Made by a program: the position numbers and the translations under genes. Of a stretch of 64,000 bases of DNA, positions 41,628 through 51,271 are shown piece after piece. The notes beneath the pieces are model-generated. The model was not told where the DNA came from. It saw only the letters and a list, made by a program, of their open reading frames with translations, and did no database searches. Numbering within the stretch: position 1 is the first letter of the stretch; each line of letters starts with the position of its first letter. Source of the DNA: Gemmatimonadales bacterium UBA4456 (lineage in GTDB: Bacteria; Gemmatimonadota; Gemmatimonadetes; Longimicrobiales; Gaopeijiaceae); contig DGOW01000034.1 of assembly GCA_002390225.1 (NCBI GenBank), forward strand, positions 8,725 to 72,724, in the 5' to 3' direction.

Positions 41628-43037
41628 GTGTCCGTCCTCGCCCGAATCCGCGGGTCACTCCGTCGTCGACGGGGCAGTCGTCTCGCAGTTATTCCGTTCC
41701 CCGACAGGTCATGGCTCTTCGGGGCCGGTGCACTCGATGGCATCACAACCCGACTCGGCTCGCTCGACGGCCTCTCGGTCGTCGGGCTGTCCTCATCTCT
41801 CGCCTTCAGTCACCGTACGACTGACCTCGAATCAGCACTGGACGAGCTCGGGGTCGAGTTCCTGGTGCGAGGACAGGTCGAGTCCGACGGTGGCCGCGAC
41901 CACGTGATCGTGCAGCTGGTGCGTGCCCCCGACGGGGCGGAGTTATGGTCCGGCGCATGGCGCTGCGAGACCGAGACTCTCTTCGATGTCCAAAGCCAGA
42001 TCGTCACTGGGATCGCGAGTGCGCTAGGCTGCGACACACCGGCTTCAACCCCTGATCTGATGCACAGGGCCCCGACCTCGGACCCGGTCGCGTGGGAGCA
42101 CTATGTCCACGGGCGCACAGCTCTGCTGGCCTCCGATCCGACCGCGGCCCTGAGGCACTTCGAGGCCGCCATCGAGGGCGACTCGATCTTCGCGGACGCG
42201 TGGGCAGGAATGGCGGAATCCTGGCGGGATGCCTGGGAGGCTCACGTGGCCCTGCGCAGCGGTACCGATCTGGAGAGCACAGCGCGTGCCGTACGGCAGG
42301 GCGCCGAACGCGCGCTCGACCTCGACGATTCGATCCCCAGGGCTCACGCTGCACTCGGATACGCCGACCTTCTCGACTGGTCCTTCGATACCGCCGAAGC
42401 CAACCTCCGACTCGCGCTGCAGCTGGCCCCCTGTCTGCCCGAGGCCCATCGGTGGCTCGCCCGCACGTTGCTCTACCGCGGCGACTACGAAGCAGCCTGT
42501 ATATCCGCGGATCGCGCCATGGCCCTCGAACCACTCGACCCGACCACAGTCAACGAGTCGGGTTGGTCGCATGCGCTGGCCGGGCGAACCGACGAAGCCA
42601 TAGAACGGTCGCGACGGGCGATCCATCTCGACCCCGAACACGTGCTCTCCTACATGCATCTCGGCCGATACGCCGAGCAGAGTGATCGGCGAGGTGAATC
42701 GCTGACCTACTACCGGGCAGCGGTCGAGCTGTCGGGGCGCGAGCCGTTCCTGACGGCATTCCTCGGCACAGCGCTGGTAAGTGCGGGCGAGCGGGAAGAA
42801 GCCGAACAGATCGCCCACGACCTCCTTCGCAAGGCTCGGCGAGGCACCCCTGTCGCCACGAGTCTCGGCGCTCTTCTCACCGCGCTAGGCCGCCATGACG
42901 AAGGGGTCTCATGGGTCGAAGCGGGGATCGACGCACGCGAGCCACTCGCGCTCCTGGCGGGCACCACCTGGCTGCCACTCACCGAACTTCGCTCCTCAAA
43001 ACGCCTCGCGGACCTCCTCGAACGGAGGCCGCGGTAG
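41628..43037 (+). CDS. TolB-N-like and TPR repeat protein
   Basis: A 469-residue protein starting at GTG 41628, 12 bp after sucA. Residues ~18-135 (RLAVIPFPDRSWLFGAGALD, then GVEFLVRGQVESDG and ELWSGAW) match the N-terminal TolB-like beta/alpha domain found ahead of TPRs in adenylate-cyclase-type and regulator proteins. About five to six TPR units follow (~150-440): ALRHFEAAIEGDSIFADAWAG, EANLRLALQLAPCLPEAHRW and others. No cyclase or DNA-binding domain is attached. There is no signal peptide, so it is cytoplasmic. Likely a protein-interaction scaffold; partners unknown. Confidence 0.72.
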   Translation: MSVLARIRGSLRRRRGSRLAVIPFPDRSWLFGAGALDGITTRLGSLDGLSVVGLSSSLAFSHRTTDLESALDELGVEFLVRGQVESDGGRDHVIVQLVRAPDGAELWSGAWRCETETLFDVQSQIVTGIASALGCDTPASTPDLMHRAPTSDPVAWEHYVHGRTALLASDPTAALRHFEAAIEGDSIFADAWAGMAESWRDAWEAHVALRSGTDLESTARAVRQGAERALDLDDSIPRAHAALGYADLLDWSFDTAEANLRLALQLAPCLPEAHRWLARTLLYRGDYEAACISADRAMALEPLDPTTVNESGWSHALAGRTDEAIERSRRAIHLDPEHVLSYMHLGRYAEQSDRRGESLTYYRAAVELSGREPFLTAFLGTALVSAGEREEAEQIAHDLLRKARRGTPVATSLGALLTALGRHDEGVSWVEAGIDAREPLALLAGTTWLPLTELRSSKRLADLLERRPR

Positions 43038-43072
43038 TACCGCTCCGCGCTCCCGACTATCTTGTTCGGCCC

Positions 43073-43870
43073 ATGAAACTACCGTTCCAGCTAGACCGCC
43101 CCCTGATCTTCTTCGACCTCGAGACCACAGGTCTCGACTTGAAGAACGATCGCATCATCGAGATCGCGTTCATCAAGTGGACGCCGCACGGTGACATCCT
43201 GGAGCGCGAACGACGGTTCAATCCCGAGATGCCGATTCCCGCCGAGGCAACGGCGGTGCATGGGATCACCGACGCAGACGTGGCTGACGAAGTCGAGTTC
43301 TGCCGCGTGGCGCGTTCTCTCGAGGACATGCTCGAAGGCTGTGATCTCGCCGGCTTCAACGTGCGTCGCTTCGACATCCCCATGCTCGTAGAGGAGTTCA
43401 AGCGATGCGGCGTGGACTTCTCGATGGAGGGTCGGCGGGTCGTGGACATGCAGAACATCTTCCACCGAGAAGAGCGTCGCGATCTCTCGGCAGCTGCGCG
43501 CTTCTATCTGGGGCGCGAGCACGAAGAAGCACACACCGCACTCGGTGACATCCGCACGTCGGCAGCCGTGCTCGGGGGGCAGCTCGAGCGCTATCCTGAC
43601 CTGCCCCGCGACATCGACGGGCTGCATGCGTACTGCGAGGAGTATTCCCCCACTCGGACCGAACTGGATCGCTGGTTCAGCCCTGAGGATGCGGGGCGTG
43701 TCTTCCAGAGAGGGAAGCACAAAGGACGCCCGCTCGCCGAGGTGGCGGCCGAGGCGCCAGACTATCTGATGTGGATGATCGGCGCCGATGACATGGACGC
43801 CGAGGTAATTGACGTGGTACGCGCGGCGCTCGGCCGGAAAGAACCCGAGACGGGCCCCGCGAACGGATGA
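43073..43870 (+). CDS. DnaQ-like 3'-5' exonuclease
   Basis: A 265-residue protein starting at ATG 43073; the longer frame from 42911 overlaps the TPR gene and is rejected. All three exonuclease motifs of the DEDDh class are present: ExoI FFDLETTGLD, ExoII FNVRRFDIPML and ExoIII HEEAHTALGDIRTS with the catalytic His and Asp. After ~205 it has a small domain with FQRGKHKGRPLAEVA and YLMWMI, a module that follows some RNase T/DnaQ-like nucleases. It could serve as proofreading epsilon-like subunit or a repair or RNA exonuclease. The stop overlaps the next start (ATGA). Confidence 0.85.
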   Translation: MKLPFQLDRPLIFFDLETTGLDLKNDRIIEIAFIKWTPHGDILERERRFNPEMPIPAEATAVHGITDADVADEVEFCRVARSLEDMLEGCDLAGFNVRRFDIPMLVEEFKRCGVDFSMEGRRVVDMQNIFHREERRDLSAAARFYLGREHEEAHTALGDIRTSAAVLGGQLERYPDLPRDIDGLHAYCEEYSPTRTELDRWFSPEDAGRVFQRGKHKGRPLAEVAAEAPDYLMWMIGADDMDAEVIDVVRAALGRKEPETGPANG

Positions 43871-46800
43871 AGGACAACCCTGTGACGAAGGACACACCCA
43901 TGGTCGTATCTCGACAGATGACTCAGCGGACGCTCACTCGAGCCACCTGCGCGCTCGGGCTCGCTCTCCTCACGGCCCTCTCGGTATCACCCGCGAGCGG
44001 CCAGACAGCGATCACCACCGAGGCGATGTCCTCCATGTATCCCCGGTCCATCGGGCCGGCCGTCACCGGGGGACGCATCCACGATGTCGAGGCGCTTCCG
44101 AACGACCCCTCTACGGTCTTTGTAGGCACAGCATCCGGGGGGCTATGGAAATCCACGAATCGGGGCCAGACGTGGGTGAACGTCTTCTTCGACAAGCCGG
44201 TGAGCACCTTCGGTGACATAGCGATCTCGCGCTCGAACCCAAACATCATGTATGCGGGCACCGGCGAGCAGCAGAACCGACAGTCGAGTTCCTACGGCAA
44301 CGGTATCTACCGGTCCGACGACGGTGGTGATACGTGGACACACCTCGGGCTCGAAGAGACACGGCACACGGGTCGGATCGTGATCCACCCCACTGACCCG
44401 GACATCGTGTACTTCGGCGCCGTCGGGAATCTGTGGGCCGGATCCGAGGAACGTGGGGTATTTAAAAGCACCGACGGTGGGCAGAACTGGACCAAGGTTC
44501 TCTTCGTTGATGAGTATTCGGGTGTCATCGACATGGCGATCGACCCTGAAAATCCGAGCACCGTGTACGCCGCGACCTACCAGCGGCTTCGGCAGGCATG
44601 GGGATTCAACGGAGGCGGTCCAGGCAGCGGCATCTGGAAGTCGACCGATAGCGGCGAGACCTGGAACCGTCTGGGAGCAGGGCTTCCCGGGGGTGATCTC
44701 GGCCGCATCGGCATCGCCGTCGCACAGTCGAACCCGCAGGTGGTGATGGCGCTCGTCGAGGCCGAGGATGACCAGTCCGGTGTCTACCGTTCGGAAGATG
44801 GCGGGCTCTCCTGGGAACGGGTCAGCGAACAGAACATCCGGCCGATGTACTACTCACACATTTTTATTGACCCGAACAACGACGAGCGCGTCTACACGCT
44901 CGCGACACGCTCGTACGTGAGCGACGACGGCGGACGCACCTTCAGCCAGATCGCGCTCGCTCCGACCTACGACGTCGGGATCCACGCCGACCATCACTCG
45001 CTCTGGATCAATCCGTCCGACCCGGACCACCTCTTACTTGCTGGCGATGCGGGATTGCACGAGAGCTACGACCGCGGGATCAACTTCCGGAAACTCAACA
45101 ACTTTCCAATCTCGCAATTCTACGCGATCGGCGTGGACATGCGTGACCCGTACTGGGTGTACGGTGGGCTGCAGGACAATCACTCCTTTTTCGGCCCGTC
45201 GGAAACGCGTCGCTGGGCAGGCATCCTGAATGACGACTGGATGCAGAACGGCTTTGGCGACGGCATGTACTGGCAGGCCGACCCGGACGATGCCCGCTAC
45301 AGCTACGGCAGTTCCAACGGCGGCAACTACTTCCGGTACGACACCCAGACAGGCGACATGCTCGACATCTCACCGGCGGAACCGGTGGGTCAACAGTACC
45401 GCTTCGACTGGACGTCACCGATGATGCTCTCTGAGCACGATTCGGATCGGCTTTACGTCGCGGGCAACCATCTCTTCATCTCGCGTGACCGGGGTGGATC
45501 GTGGACAATGACCGAGGACATGAGCCGTCAGGTCGATCGCGATACGCTCCAGATCATGGGTGTGGCCGGAGCTGACATTTCGATCTCACGCAATGACGGT
45601 ACGAGTTCGTTTGGTGAGGCGGTCACGCTCGATGAGTCACCCCTCGACCCCGCCGTTCTCTGGGTCGGATTCGACGACGGCAATCTGCAGGTCAGTCGAA
45701 ACGGTGGAACGACGTGGGGCGAGGTCTCGGGTAATGTGCCCGGCATCGCCAGCGCTACCTACGTGAGTCGTATCGTCGCGTCCGTCACGGCAGCTGGAAC
45801 TGCCTATGCGACCTTCGATGCGCACCGCGACGGCGATTTCCGTCCCTACGTCTACCGTACCCGCGACTTCGGCTCCTCTTGGCAGCCTCTCCACGCGACG
45901 CTGCCGGACATGGGCTCTGTGAACGTCCTCGTGGAGCATCCGGATAATCCCAATACCCTCTTCCTCGGGACCGAACATCACATCTTCGCGAGCACGGACG
46001 CGGGATCAAACTGGGCGAGAGTGCCGAACCTGCCGACCACGAACTACGACGATATGGTCATCCACCCGCGGGAGAAGGACCTCGTCATTGGGTCTCACGG
46101 ACAAGGCGTCTGGGTACTCGATGACACGCGTGCGATCGCAGAATGGGCAGAAGCTACAGCCCCCGTCACCGTCTTCTCCGCGCCCGTCGGCACCATAAAG
46201 CTCTGGAAAAAGGACACGTCGTATCGGGGGCAGGACAAATATTCAGGCACGAATCCGGTTGACGGTGTCGAGATCACGTATCGACTCATGAACGGCTCCG
46301 GTAGCGCGATCATGCGCGTCGAAAACGCAGACGGTGTTGTGGTGCGGGAGCTGACCGTTCCGGGTGTGACCGGAACACATCGTGTGAACTGGGATCTCCG
46401 ACACGGCGGCCCGGGCGTCTCCGCCGAGTGGGCCCGCCATGACAGTCCGGTCCTGGCACGCTCGATCGAAACCTGGGGGCCCTGGGTTTCACCTGGAGCC
46501 TATACGGTCACTGTCGAAGCAGGTGGCCAGCGTGGAGAGACCATCGTCGACGTGCGCGGTGACCCGGAAAGTCCAATCACGCAGGACATGTACGAGAGTC
46601 GCGAAGAGTTCATGCTCGACGCGATTGCCCTCACCACCCGGATCACTGATGCCATGCGTGACAACGGCATGAACGCCGGTGGCGGAGGATCCGGATTCCG
46701 CGGACGGGCGGGACCACCGAGGTCACCGGCAGACATGCTCCAGGTTGCCCGACGGATGGTGCAACAGGTCTACGGCGCACTGAACGGAGGTAGCGTGCGC

Positions 46801-46893
46801 CCGGGTTCTCTATACCCACCGACACAGACGCAGCGGGAGCAACTCGAACGAGCTCGTGCGCTGCTCGCCGACGCAATTGCCGAAATAGGGTAG
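43867..46893 (+). CDS. Exported sortilin/BNR-repeat beta-propeller protein
   Basis: A 1,008-residue protein coupled to the exonuclease gene by ATGA. The signal peptide lies at ~20-46 after a charged N-region. About ten Asp-box motifs (S/T-x-D-x-G-x-T-W type: STNRGQTW, SDDGGDTW, STDGGQNW, STDSGETW, SRNGGTTW and others) spread over ~85-720, typical of the VPS10/sortilin-like or WD40/YVTN/BNR propeller proteins. The C-terminal ~280 residues include a Fn3-like beta-sandwich (VENADGVVVRELTVPGVTGT) and a helical tail with a GGGGSGFRGRAG linker. It is extracytoplasmic. No glycosidase catalytic motif seen. Confidence 0.78.
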   Translation: MKDNPVTKDTPMVVSRQMTQRTLTRATCALGLALLTALSVSPASGQTAITTEAMSSMYPRSIGPAVTGGRIHDVEALPNDPSTVFVGTASGGLWKSTNRGQTWVNVFFDKPVSTFGDIAISRSNPNIMYAGTGEQQNRQSSSYGNGIYRSDDGGDTWTHLGLEETRHTGRIVIHPTDPDIVYFGAVGNLWAGSEERGVFKSTDGGQNWTKVLFVDEYSGVIDMAIDPENPSTVYAATYQRLRQAWGFNGGGPGSGIWKSTDSGETWNRLGAGLPGGDLGRIGIAVAQSNPQVVMALVEAEDDQSGVYRSEDGGLSWERVSEQNIRPMYYSHIFIDPNNDERVYTLATRSYVSDDGGRTFSQIALAPTYDVGIHADHHSLWINPSDPDHLLLAGDAGLHESYDRGINFRKLNNFPISQFYAIGVDMRDPYWVYGGLQDNHSFFGPSETRRWAGILNDDWMQNGFGDGMYWQADPDDARYSYGSSNGGNYFRYDTQTGDMLDISPAEPVGQQYRFDWTSPMMLSEHDSDRLYVAGNHLFISRDRGGSWTMTEDMSRQVDRDTLQIMGVAGADISISRNDGTSSFGEAVTLDESPLDPAVLWVGFDDGNLQVSRNGGTTWGEVSGNVPGIASATYVSRIVASVTAAGTAYATFDAHRDGDFRPYVYRTRDFGSSWQPLHATLPDMGSVNVLVEHPDNPNTLFLGTEHHIFASTDAGSNWARVPNLPTTNYDDMVIHPREKDLVIGSHGQGVWVLDDTRAIAEWAEATAPVTVFSAPVGTIKLWKKDTSYRGQDKYSGTNPVDGVEITYRLMNGSGSAIMRVENADGVVVRELTVPGVTGTHRVNWDLRHGGPGVSAEWARHDSPVLARSIETWGPWVSPGAYTVTVEAGGQRGETIVDVRGDPESPITQDMYESREEFMLDAIALTTRITDAMRDNGMNAGGGGSGFRGRAGPPRSPADMLQVARRMVQQVYGALNGGSVRPGSLYPPTQTQREQLERARALLADAIAEIG

Positions 46894-46910
46894 ACCAACA
46901 GAGGAAGTCG

Positions 46911-47558
46911 ATGATGCGTCTACGGCTGGTCACCGCCTTGCTGGCCCTTTCGGCCGGCGCCTGTGCGTCGGATGAGCCGTCCTCCCAGGCTGCGGTCGAG
47001 GAGGGCGGCGCCCCGATCCAGCCTGAGCAGGGCATCTACGGTATGGCGCCCGCGGCCGCCGGTGGCGTTCCCAGCGTGATCATGCTGAAGCGGGTGGGAG
47101 TCACGGCCGTACGGACAGAGACGGGGTCACCAGCCAGAATCGATCAATTCGGTCTCACATTTTCACCGACACGGCTACTCACGCACCTCGGCGACACCAC
47201 CGTCTTCTCTAACAGCGAGTCCGCAGTTGCGCATAACGTGCGCATCCGCGCGCTCTCGGACGGAGTCGACATACTCGACGCAGACGCCAATCCCGGTGAG
47301 CGAATCACGGTGACGTTGCCGACCACGGGCGGCTACGACGTCCTCTGCGACATGCACCCCGGCATGACGGCCTTCATATTCGCGTCGGACACTGGCCAGT
47401 CCGTGTTCGCGGAGACGGACGGCACATTCCTCCTCGACAGCGTGCCGCCAGGCACGTATACCGTCCAGTTGTGGACCGCTGATGGCGGCTTCCATGACGC
47501 ACGATCAATCGAGATCACCGTCGGCAGTACCGGCATCGATCTCACAACGCCGGGGTAG
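46911..47558 (+). CDS. Cupredoxin-like copper lipoprotein
   Basis: A 215-residue protein with the lipobox AGAC (~16-19). Residues ~75-165 form a cupredoxin domain with the full type-1 copper set: His in SAVAHNVRI, then Cys, His and Met in VLCDMHPGM. A small beta-sandwich of CarboxypepD_reg type follows (DGTFLLDSVPPGTYTVQLW). It should carry electrons or copper in the envelope. It follows the BNR propeller gene by 17 bp, and a hairpin follows it. Similar lipoproteins are annotated as methylamine-utilisation or plastocyanin-like, but no partner redox enzyme is adjacent. Confidence 0.8.
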   Translation: MMRLRLVTALLALSAGACASDEPSSQAAVEEGGAPIQPEQGIYGMAPAAAGGVPSVIMLKRVGVTAVRTETGSPARIDQFGLTFSPTRLLTHLGDTTVFSNSESAVAHNVRIRALSDGVDILDADANPGERITVTLPTTGGYDVLCDMHPGMTAFIFASDTGQSVFAETDGTFLLDSVPPGTYTVQLWTADGGFHDARSIEITVGSTGIDLTTPG

Positions 47559-47572
47559 TTTCCGGAACCGCT

Positions 47573-47591
47573 CCTCGGGGACCCACCGAGG
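47573..47591 (+). terminator. Hairpin after the cupredoxin gene, possible terminator
   Basis: Perfect 6-bp stem CCTCGG/CCGAGG with a 7-nt loop, 14 bp after the stop, followed by a short pyrimidine-rich tail (TCAGTCTTT). Weak as an intrinsic terminator because of its short stem and thin T-run. Confidence 0.35.
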
Positions 47592-47629
47592 TCAGTCTTT
47601 GCCCTGCCCATCGAACTCAACAGTCCATC

Positions 47630-48016
47630 ATGCTGCTTCATGCCCACTCCGGATTCCGCTACCTCGTTCTCCTCATGGGCATCGTCATGATCGCCTATGC
47701 CGCCTACGGCCTCATGACCAAGGCCGAGTACGGAAAGCAGATGCGCGTCCTCTCAGCCATCTTTACGGGCGTCCTCGACCTGACCGTGCTCCTGGGCTTC
47801 GTCAACCTGTTCGTGGGTCGGGGCTTCTACCCCCAGCTGGGCGGACACATCGTGATGATGACGCTGGCCGCCGTGCTCGCCCACGTCATTCACGGGGTGA
47901 TGAAGCGTCGCCCGGCGGAAGCCCAGACCTTCATGCCTCACCTCGTCGGCACGCTGGTCGTACTCGTTTGCATTGTCGGGGGCATTCTCGCAATCGGCAG
48001 ACCCATCGTCGGTTGA
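47630..48016 (+). CDS. Four-helix integral membrane protein
   Basis: A 128-residue protein with four hydrophobic helices (~8-28, ~42-62, ~70-90, ~105-124) and His residues near helix ends (LLHAHSGFRYL, GGHIVMM, LAHVIHGVMK). The layout resembles small bacterial heme-associated or respiratory membrane proteins. A role with heme or copper is possible given the upstream cupredoxin gene, but I do not recognise the family. A start at 47630 is consistent with length and hydrophobicity; no strong Shine-Dalgarno is visible. Confidence 0.65.
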   Translation: MLLHAHSGFRYLVLLMGIVMIAYAAYGLMTKAEYGKQMRVLSAIFTGVLDLTVLLGFVNLFVGRGFYPQLGGHIVMMTLAAVLAHVIHGVMKRRPAEAQTFMPHLVGTLVVLVCIVGGILAIGRPIVG

Positions 48017-48050
48017 CGCGCCTCAGATCCATGTGAGCGAACTTAAACCT

Positions 48051-49226
48051 ATGGACGCGCTTGAGGCCTCCCCCGATGCCATTGCGGGCCACGGCCCGCG
48101 TGATCTCGGTCTTGTCATGGGTGGCGGCGGGGCGCGTGCGGCATACCAAGTCGGCTTCCTGCGCCATGTCGCTCGCCACCTTCCGGATCTCCAACTTCCG
48201 TACATCCACGGGATCTCCGCCGGGGCCATCAATGCGGCTGGGCTGGCGTCTCACCACGGGACCTTTCTGCAGGCCGTCGAAGAGCTATCTCATTTGTGGG
48301 GGGACCTGACGGTCGACCATGTCTTCCGCGTCGACCCGCGCTCTCTCGCGATGAACAGTGTGCGCTGGCTTCGGCAGTTGGGTGGAGGCGGGCTTCGGGG
48401 TGGCCGGCTTCAGGTGCGAGGCCTGGTGGACACGTCCCCGCTAGACGCCTACCTGACCGAGACACTCCACGCCGTCGACCGAGAACTGACCGGCATCCAA
48501 TACAACCTCGAGCACCGTGGCCTGAAGGCCTTTGCCGTCAGCACCACGAGCTACTCGACCGGTGCGTCGGTCACATGGGTACAGGGCCGGGATATCGAGA
48601 CCTGGCAGCGACCGCAGCGGGTCACGGAACGTACGACCATCACAGTCGACCACATCATGGCATCCTCGGCGCTCCCCCTGCTCTTCCCGGCGATCCAGCT
48701 CGGGAATAGCTGGTACGGGGATGGTGGCGTCAGGCTGACAGCTCCCCTGTCGCCGGTGCTACATCTCGGGGCGAGACGGATCATGGCGATTTCCAACCGC
48801 TACGACCGAGACCAAGGAGAGATCTCCCACGCGAGCATCAAAGGGTACCCACCCCCGGCTCAGGTCGCTGGTGTGCTCTTTAACGCCGTCTTTCTAGATC
48901 TGCTCGATAACGACGCGCTTCGACTGGAGCGGCTGAATCGACTCCTCGAGACGCTCCCAGAGGACAAGCGTCACGGACTGGAGCCGGTGAAACTGCTAGT
49001 CATGCGCCCCTCGATCGATCTCGGTCGACTTTCCTCCCAATTCGAGGCGCAGCTCCCTCGGTCGATCCGCTTCCTGACGCGCGGACTGGGGACCAAAGAG
49101 ACTGAGTCTCCGGATATCCTGAGCCTGATCCTTTTTCAACCGGACTATATGCGAGCGCTCATGGAGGTCGGTGAGGCCGACGCCGCAGCGCGCCACGACG
49201 AGATCATGGAATTTCTCGCTGATTGA
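48051..49226 (+). CDS. Patatin-like phospholipase
   Basis: A 391-residue protein. I use ATG 48051; earlier in-frame starts (48033 and 47973) give extra residues that overlap the upstream gene. It has the patatin catalytic dyad layout: oxyanion loop MGGGGARAAYQVG, nucleophile motif HGISAGAIN and the acid motif YGDGGV. The C-terminal half is less conserved. The family hydrolyses acyl chains from lipids or proteins. There is no signal peptide, so it is cytoplasmic or peripheral. Confidence 0.85.
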   Translation: MDALEASPDAIAGHGPRDLGLVMGGGGARAAYQVGFLRHVARHLPDLQLPYIHGISAGAINAAGLASHHGTFLQAVEELSHLWGDLTVDHVFRVDPRSLAMNSVRWLRQLGGGGLRGGRLQVRGLVDTSPLDAYLTETLHAVDRELTGIQYNLEHRGLKAFAVSTTSYSTGASVTWVQGRDIETWQRPQRVTERTTITVDHIMASSALPLLFPAIQLGNSWYGDGGVRLTAPLSPVLHLGARRIMAISNRYDRDQGEISHASIKGYPPPAQVAGVLFNAVFLDLLDNDALRLERLNRLLETLPEDKRHGLEPVKLLVMRPSIDLGRLSSQFEAQLPRSIRFLTRGLGTKETESPDILSLILFQPDYMRALMEVGEADAAARHDEIMEFLAD

Positions 49227-49342
49227 GGGCTCCCCTGAAAGGCATCGGGGTAAAGTTTCGCCCGAACACTCCGAGTACCTCCGGACGTTAGTTTTCGGGG
49301 AGTTTTCTGACCACCGAACGCAGGCCCAGCCAGAAGGACTCC

Positions 49343-51271
49343 ATGGCCGAAGAAAAGAAGCTATCCAGCGAGCTAGAATCCCGAGAAGTCGCCGAACAGG
49401 CACGCGAGCAGCAGTGGGAGAAGAGCAGCTTCGCCAAAGCACTGTTCGAAGGAAAACTCGACCTCGATCTAGTATACCCCGCGCCCACCCCGGACCCCGA
49501 TGAGCAGGAGCGGGCAGCCGAGTTCCTCAAAAAGATCGAGGCGTTCGCGCGCGACCACATCGATGGGGACAAGCACGACACCGAGGGGTGGGTACCGCAG
49601 GAGGTCCTCGACGGCCTCGCCGAGCTCGGCGCCTTTGGCGTCAAAACGCCAAGGAAGTATGGAGGGCTTGAGCTGTCCCAGGTCTCCTATAACCGGGCTC
49701 TCGCAATCATCTCGTCCCGTTGCAGCGCGACCGGGGCCTTCCTCTCGGCCCACCAGAGCATCGGGGTGCCCGGACCTCTCCTGAAGTTCGGCACCGACGA
49801 GCAGAAAAGCCGGTACCTGCCGAGGCTCGCCAAGGGGGCGCTGTCAGCCTTCGCGCTCACCGAACACGATGTGGGCTCCGACCCGGCCAACCTGTCTACG
49901 ACAGCCGTCCTTTCCGAAGACGGATCTCACTGGGTTCTCAATGGCGAGAAGTTGTGGACCACGAACGGACCGCGCGCCGAGATCATCGTGGTCATGGCCC
50001 GTACTCCGGGACCGGAGGGATCCAAGCGGAAGCCGATCACCGCGTTCATCGTCGAAACCGCCTGGGATGGTGTCGAGACCCTGGATGAGTGCTCCTTCAT
50101 GGGACTCCGTGCTCTGTCCAACGGAGCCCTTCGCTTCACCGACGTGAAGGTGCCGAGGGAGAACTTGCTCTGGGGTGAGGGTAAGGGCCTCAAGCTGGCG
50201 CTCATCACGCTCAACACCGGACGTCTGGCACTGCCCGCCTTCTGCGCTGCCGCCGGAAAAGGCAGCCTCGAGATGGTCCGCGACTGGGCCGGCAGCCGAG
50301 TACAATGGGGACTCCCGGTAGGGCATCATGACGCCGTCGCTCAGATGATCGGTAAGATGGCGGCGGATACGTTCGCGCTGGAGGCTCTGGTCGAACTGAT
50401 CGGCGCGATGGCAGATTCGGGCAAGTTCGACATTCGTCTCGAAGCCGCCGTCGCAAAGATGTGGGGCACGGAGACCGGCTGGGATCTCGTGAACGACGCC
50501 CTGCAGGTCCGAGGAGGTCGCGGCTACGAGACATACGATTCGTTGAAGGCCCGAGGTGAAGTCTCTTACCCGGTCGAGAGATGGCTTCGGGACATGCGGA
50601 TCAATACGATCTTCGAGGGCTCCTCGGAGATCATGCGCCTTTTCATCGCACGCGAAGCGGTCGATCGACACTTCTCCATCGCTGGCGACCTGGTAAACCC
50701 GAAGGCCCCGGTGGGCGCCAAGCTGAAGGCTCTGGTGAAGGCCGGTCTCTTCTACGCCTGGTGGTACCCGACACGCTTCCTGGGCTGGAGCGCGTGGCCG
50801 CGCTACTCCGAGTTCGGATCACTCGCCAAGCACCTGCGCTACGTCGAACGCACATCCCGTCGACTCGCGCGCGCCACGTTCTACTCAATGGTTCGCTTTG
50901 GACCGGGCCTCGAGAAGCGTCAGGCCGTACTCGGCCGCGTAGTGGACATCGGAGCCGAACTGCTCGTCATGACGGCTACAGTCCTCCACGCCAAGACGCT
51001 TCAGCAGCGTGGGGGCGATGAGCGTGGCGCAGAGGCTCTCGCTGACGCGTTCTGCCGTCAGTCTCGCCGGCGCATCTCGGCGAGCTTCCGATCCATCTTT
51101 CGGAACGATGATGTCGCGACCCACAAGGTGGCGCGCCGCTACCTCGAAGGCGAAATGAAGTGGCTCGAGCGTGGGATCATCTCCGTCGCCAGCTACCGTG
51201 ACGTCAAGCATGCAGCAGCCGACGAGCCGACCCACGAAACCACTAAAGCGCCCGAGCCTGTCACAGCGTAA
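49343..51271 (+). CDS. Acyl-CoA dehydrogenase with C-terminal extension (VLCAD/ACAD9-like)
   Basis: A 642-residue FAD enzyme. A charged N-terminal ~40 residues precede the standard acyl-CoA dehydrogenase core: FALTEHDVGSDPANL, VLNGEKLWTTNG and RDMRINTIFEGSSEIMRLFI. The last holds the Glu at the position of the catalytic base. About 200 more residues follow the core, as in the long VLCAD/ACAD9-type bacterial members. It catalyses the first step of fatty-acid beta-oxidation, with electrons passing to ETF. AGAAGGA lies 5-11 nt upstream of ATG. The next gene overlaps its stop by one base. A beta-oxidation context is not otherwise seen here. Confidence 0.9.
   Translation: MAEEKKLSSELESREVAEQAREQQWEKSSFAKALFEGKLDLDLVYPAPTPDPDEQERAAEFLKKIEAFARDHIDGDKHDTEGWVPQEVLDGLAELGAFGVKTPRKYGGLELSQVSYNRALAIISSRCSATGAFLSAHQSIGVPGPLLKFGTDEQKSRYLPRLAKGALSAFALTEHDVGSDPANLSTTAVLSEDGSHWVLNGEKLWTTNGPRAEIIVVMARTPGPEGSKRKPITAFIVETAWDGVETLDECSFMGLRALSNGALRFTDVKVPRENLLWGEGKGLKLALITLNTGRLALPAFCAAAGKGSLEMVRDWAGSRVQWGLPVGHHDAVAQMIGKMAADTFALEALVELIGAMADSGKFDIRLEAAVAKMWGTETGWDLVNDALQVRGGRGYETYDSLKARGEVSYPVERWLRDMRINTIFEGSSEIMRLFIAREAVDRHFSIAGDLVNPKAPVGAKLKALVKAGLFYAWWYPTRFLGWSAWPRYSEFGSLAKHLRYVERTSRRLARATFYSMVRFGPGLEKRQAVLGRVVDIGAELLVMTATVLHAKTLQQRGGDERGAEALADAFCRQSRRRISASFRSIFRNDDVATHKVARRYLEGEMKWLERGIISVASYRDVKHAAADEPTHETTKAPEPVTA

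Noticed and set aside
42045..42818. 257-residue minus-strand frame across the TPR protein
   Set aside because: Antisense shadow; the plus-strand TPR pattern is convincing.
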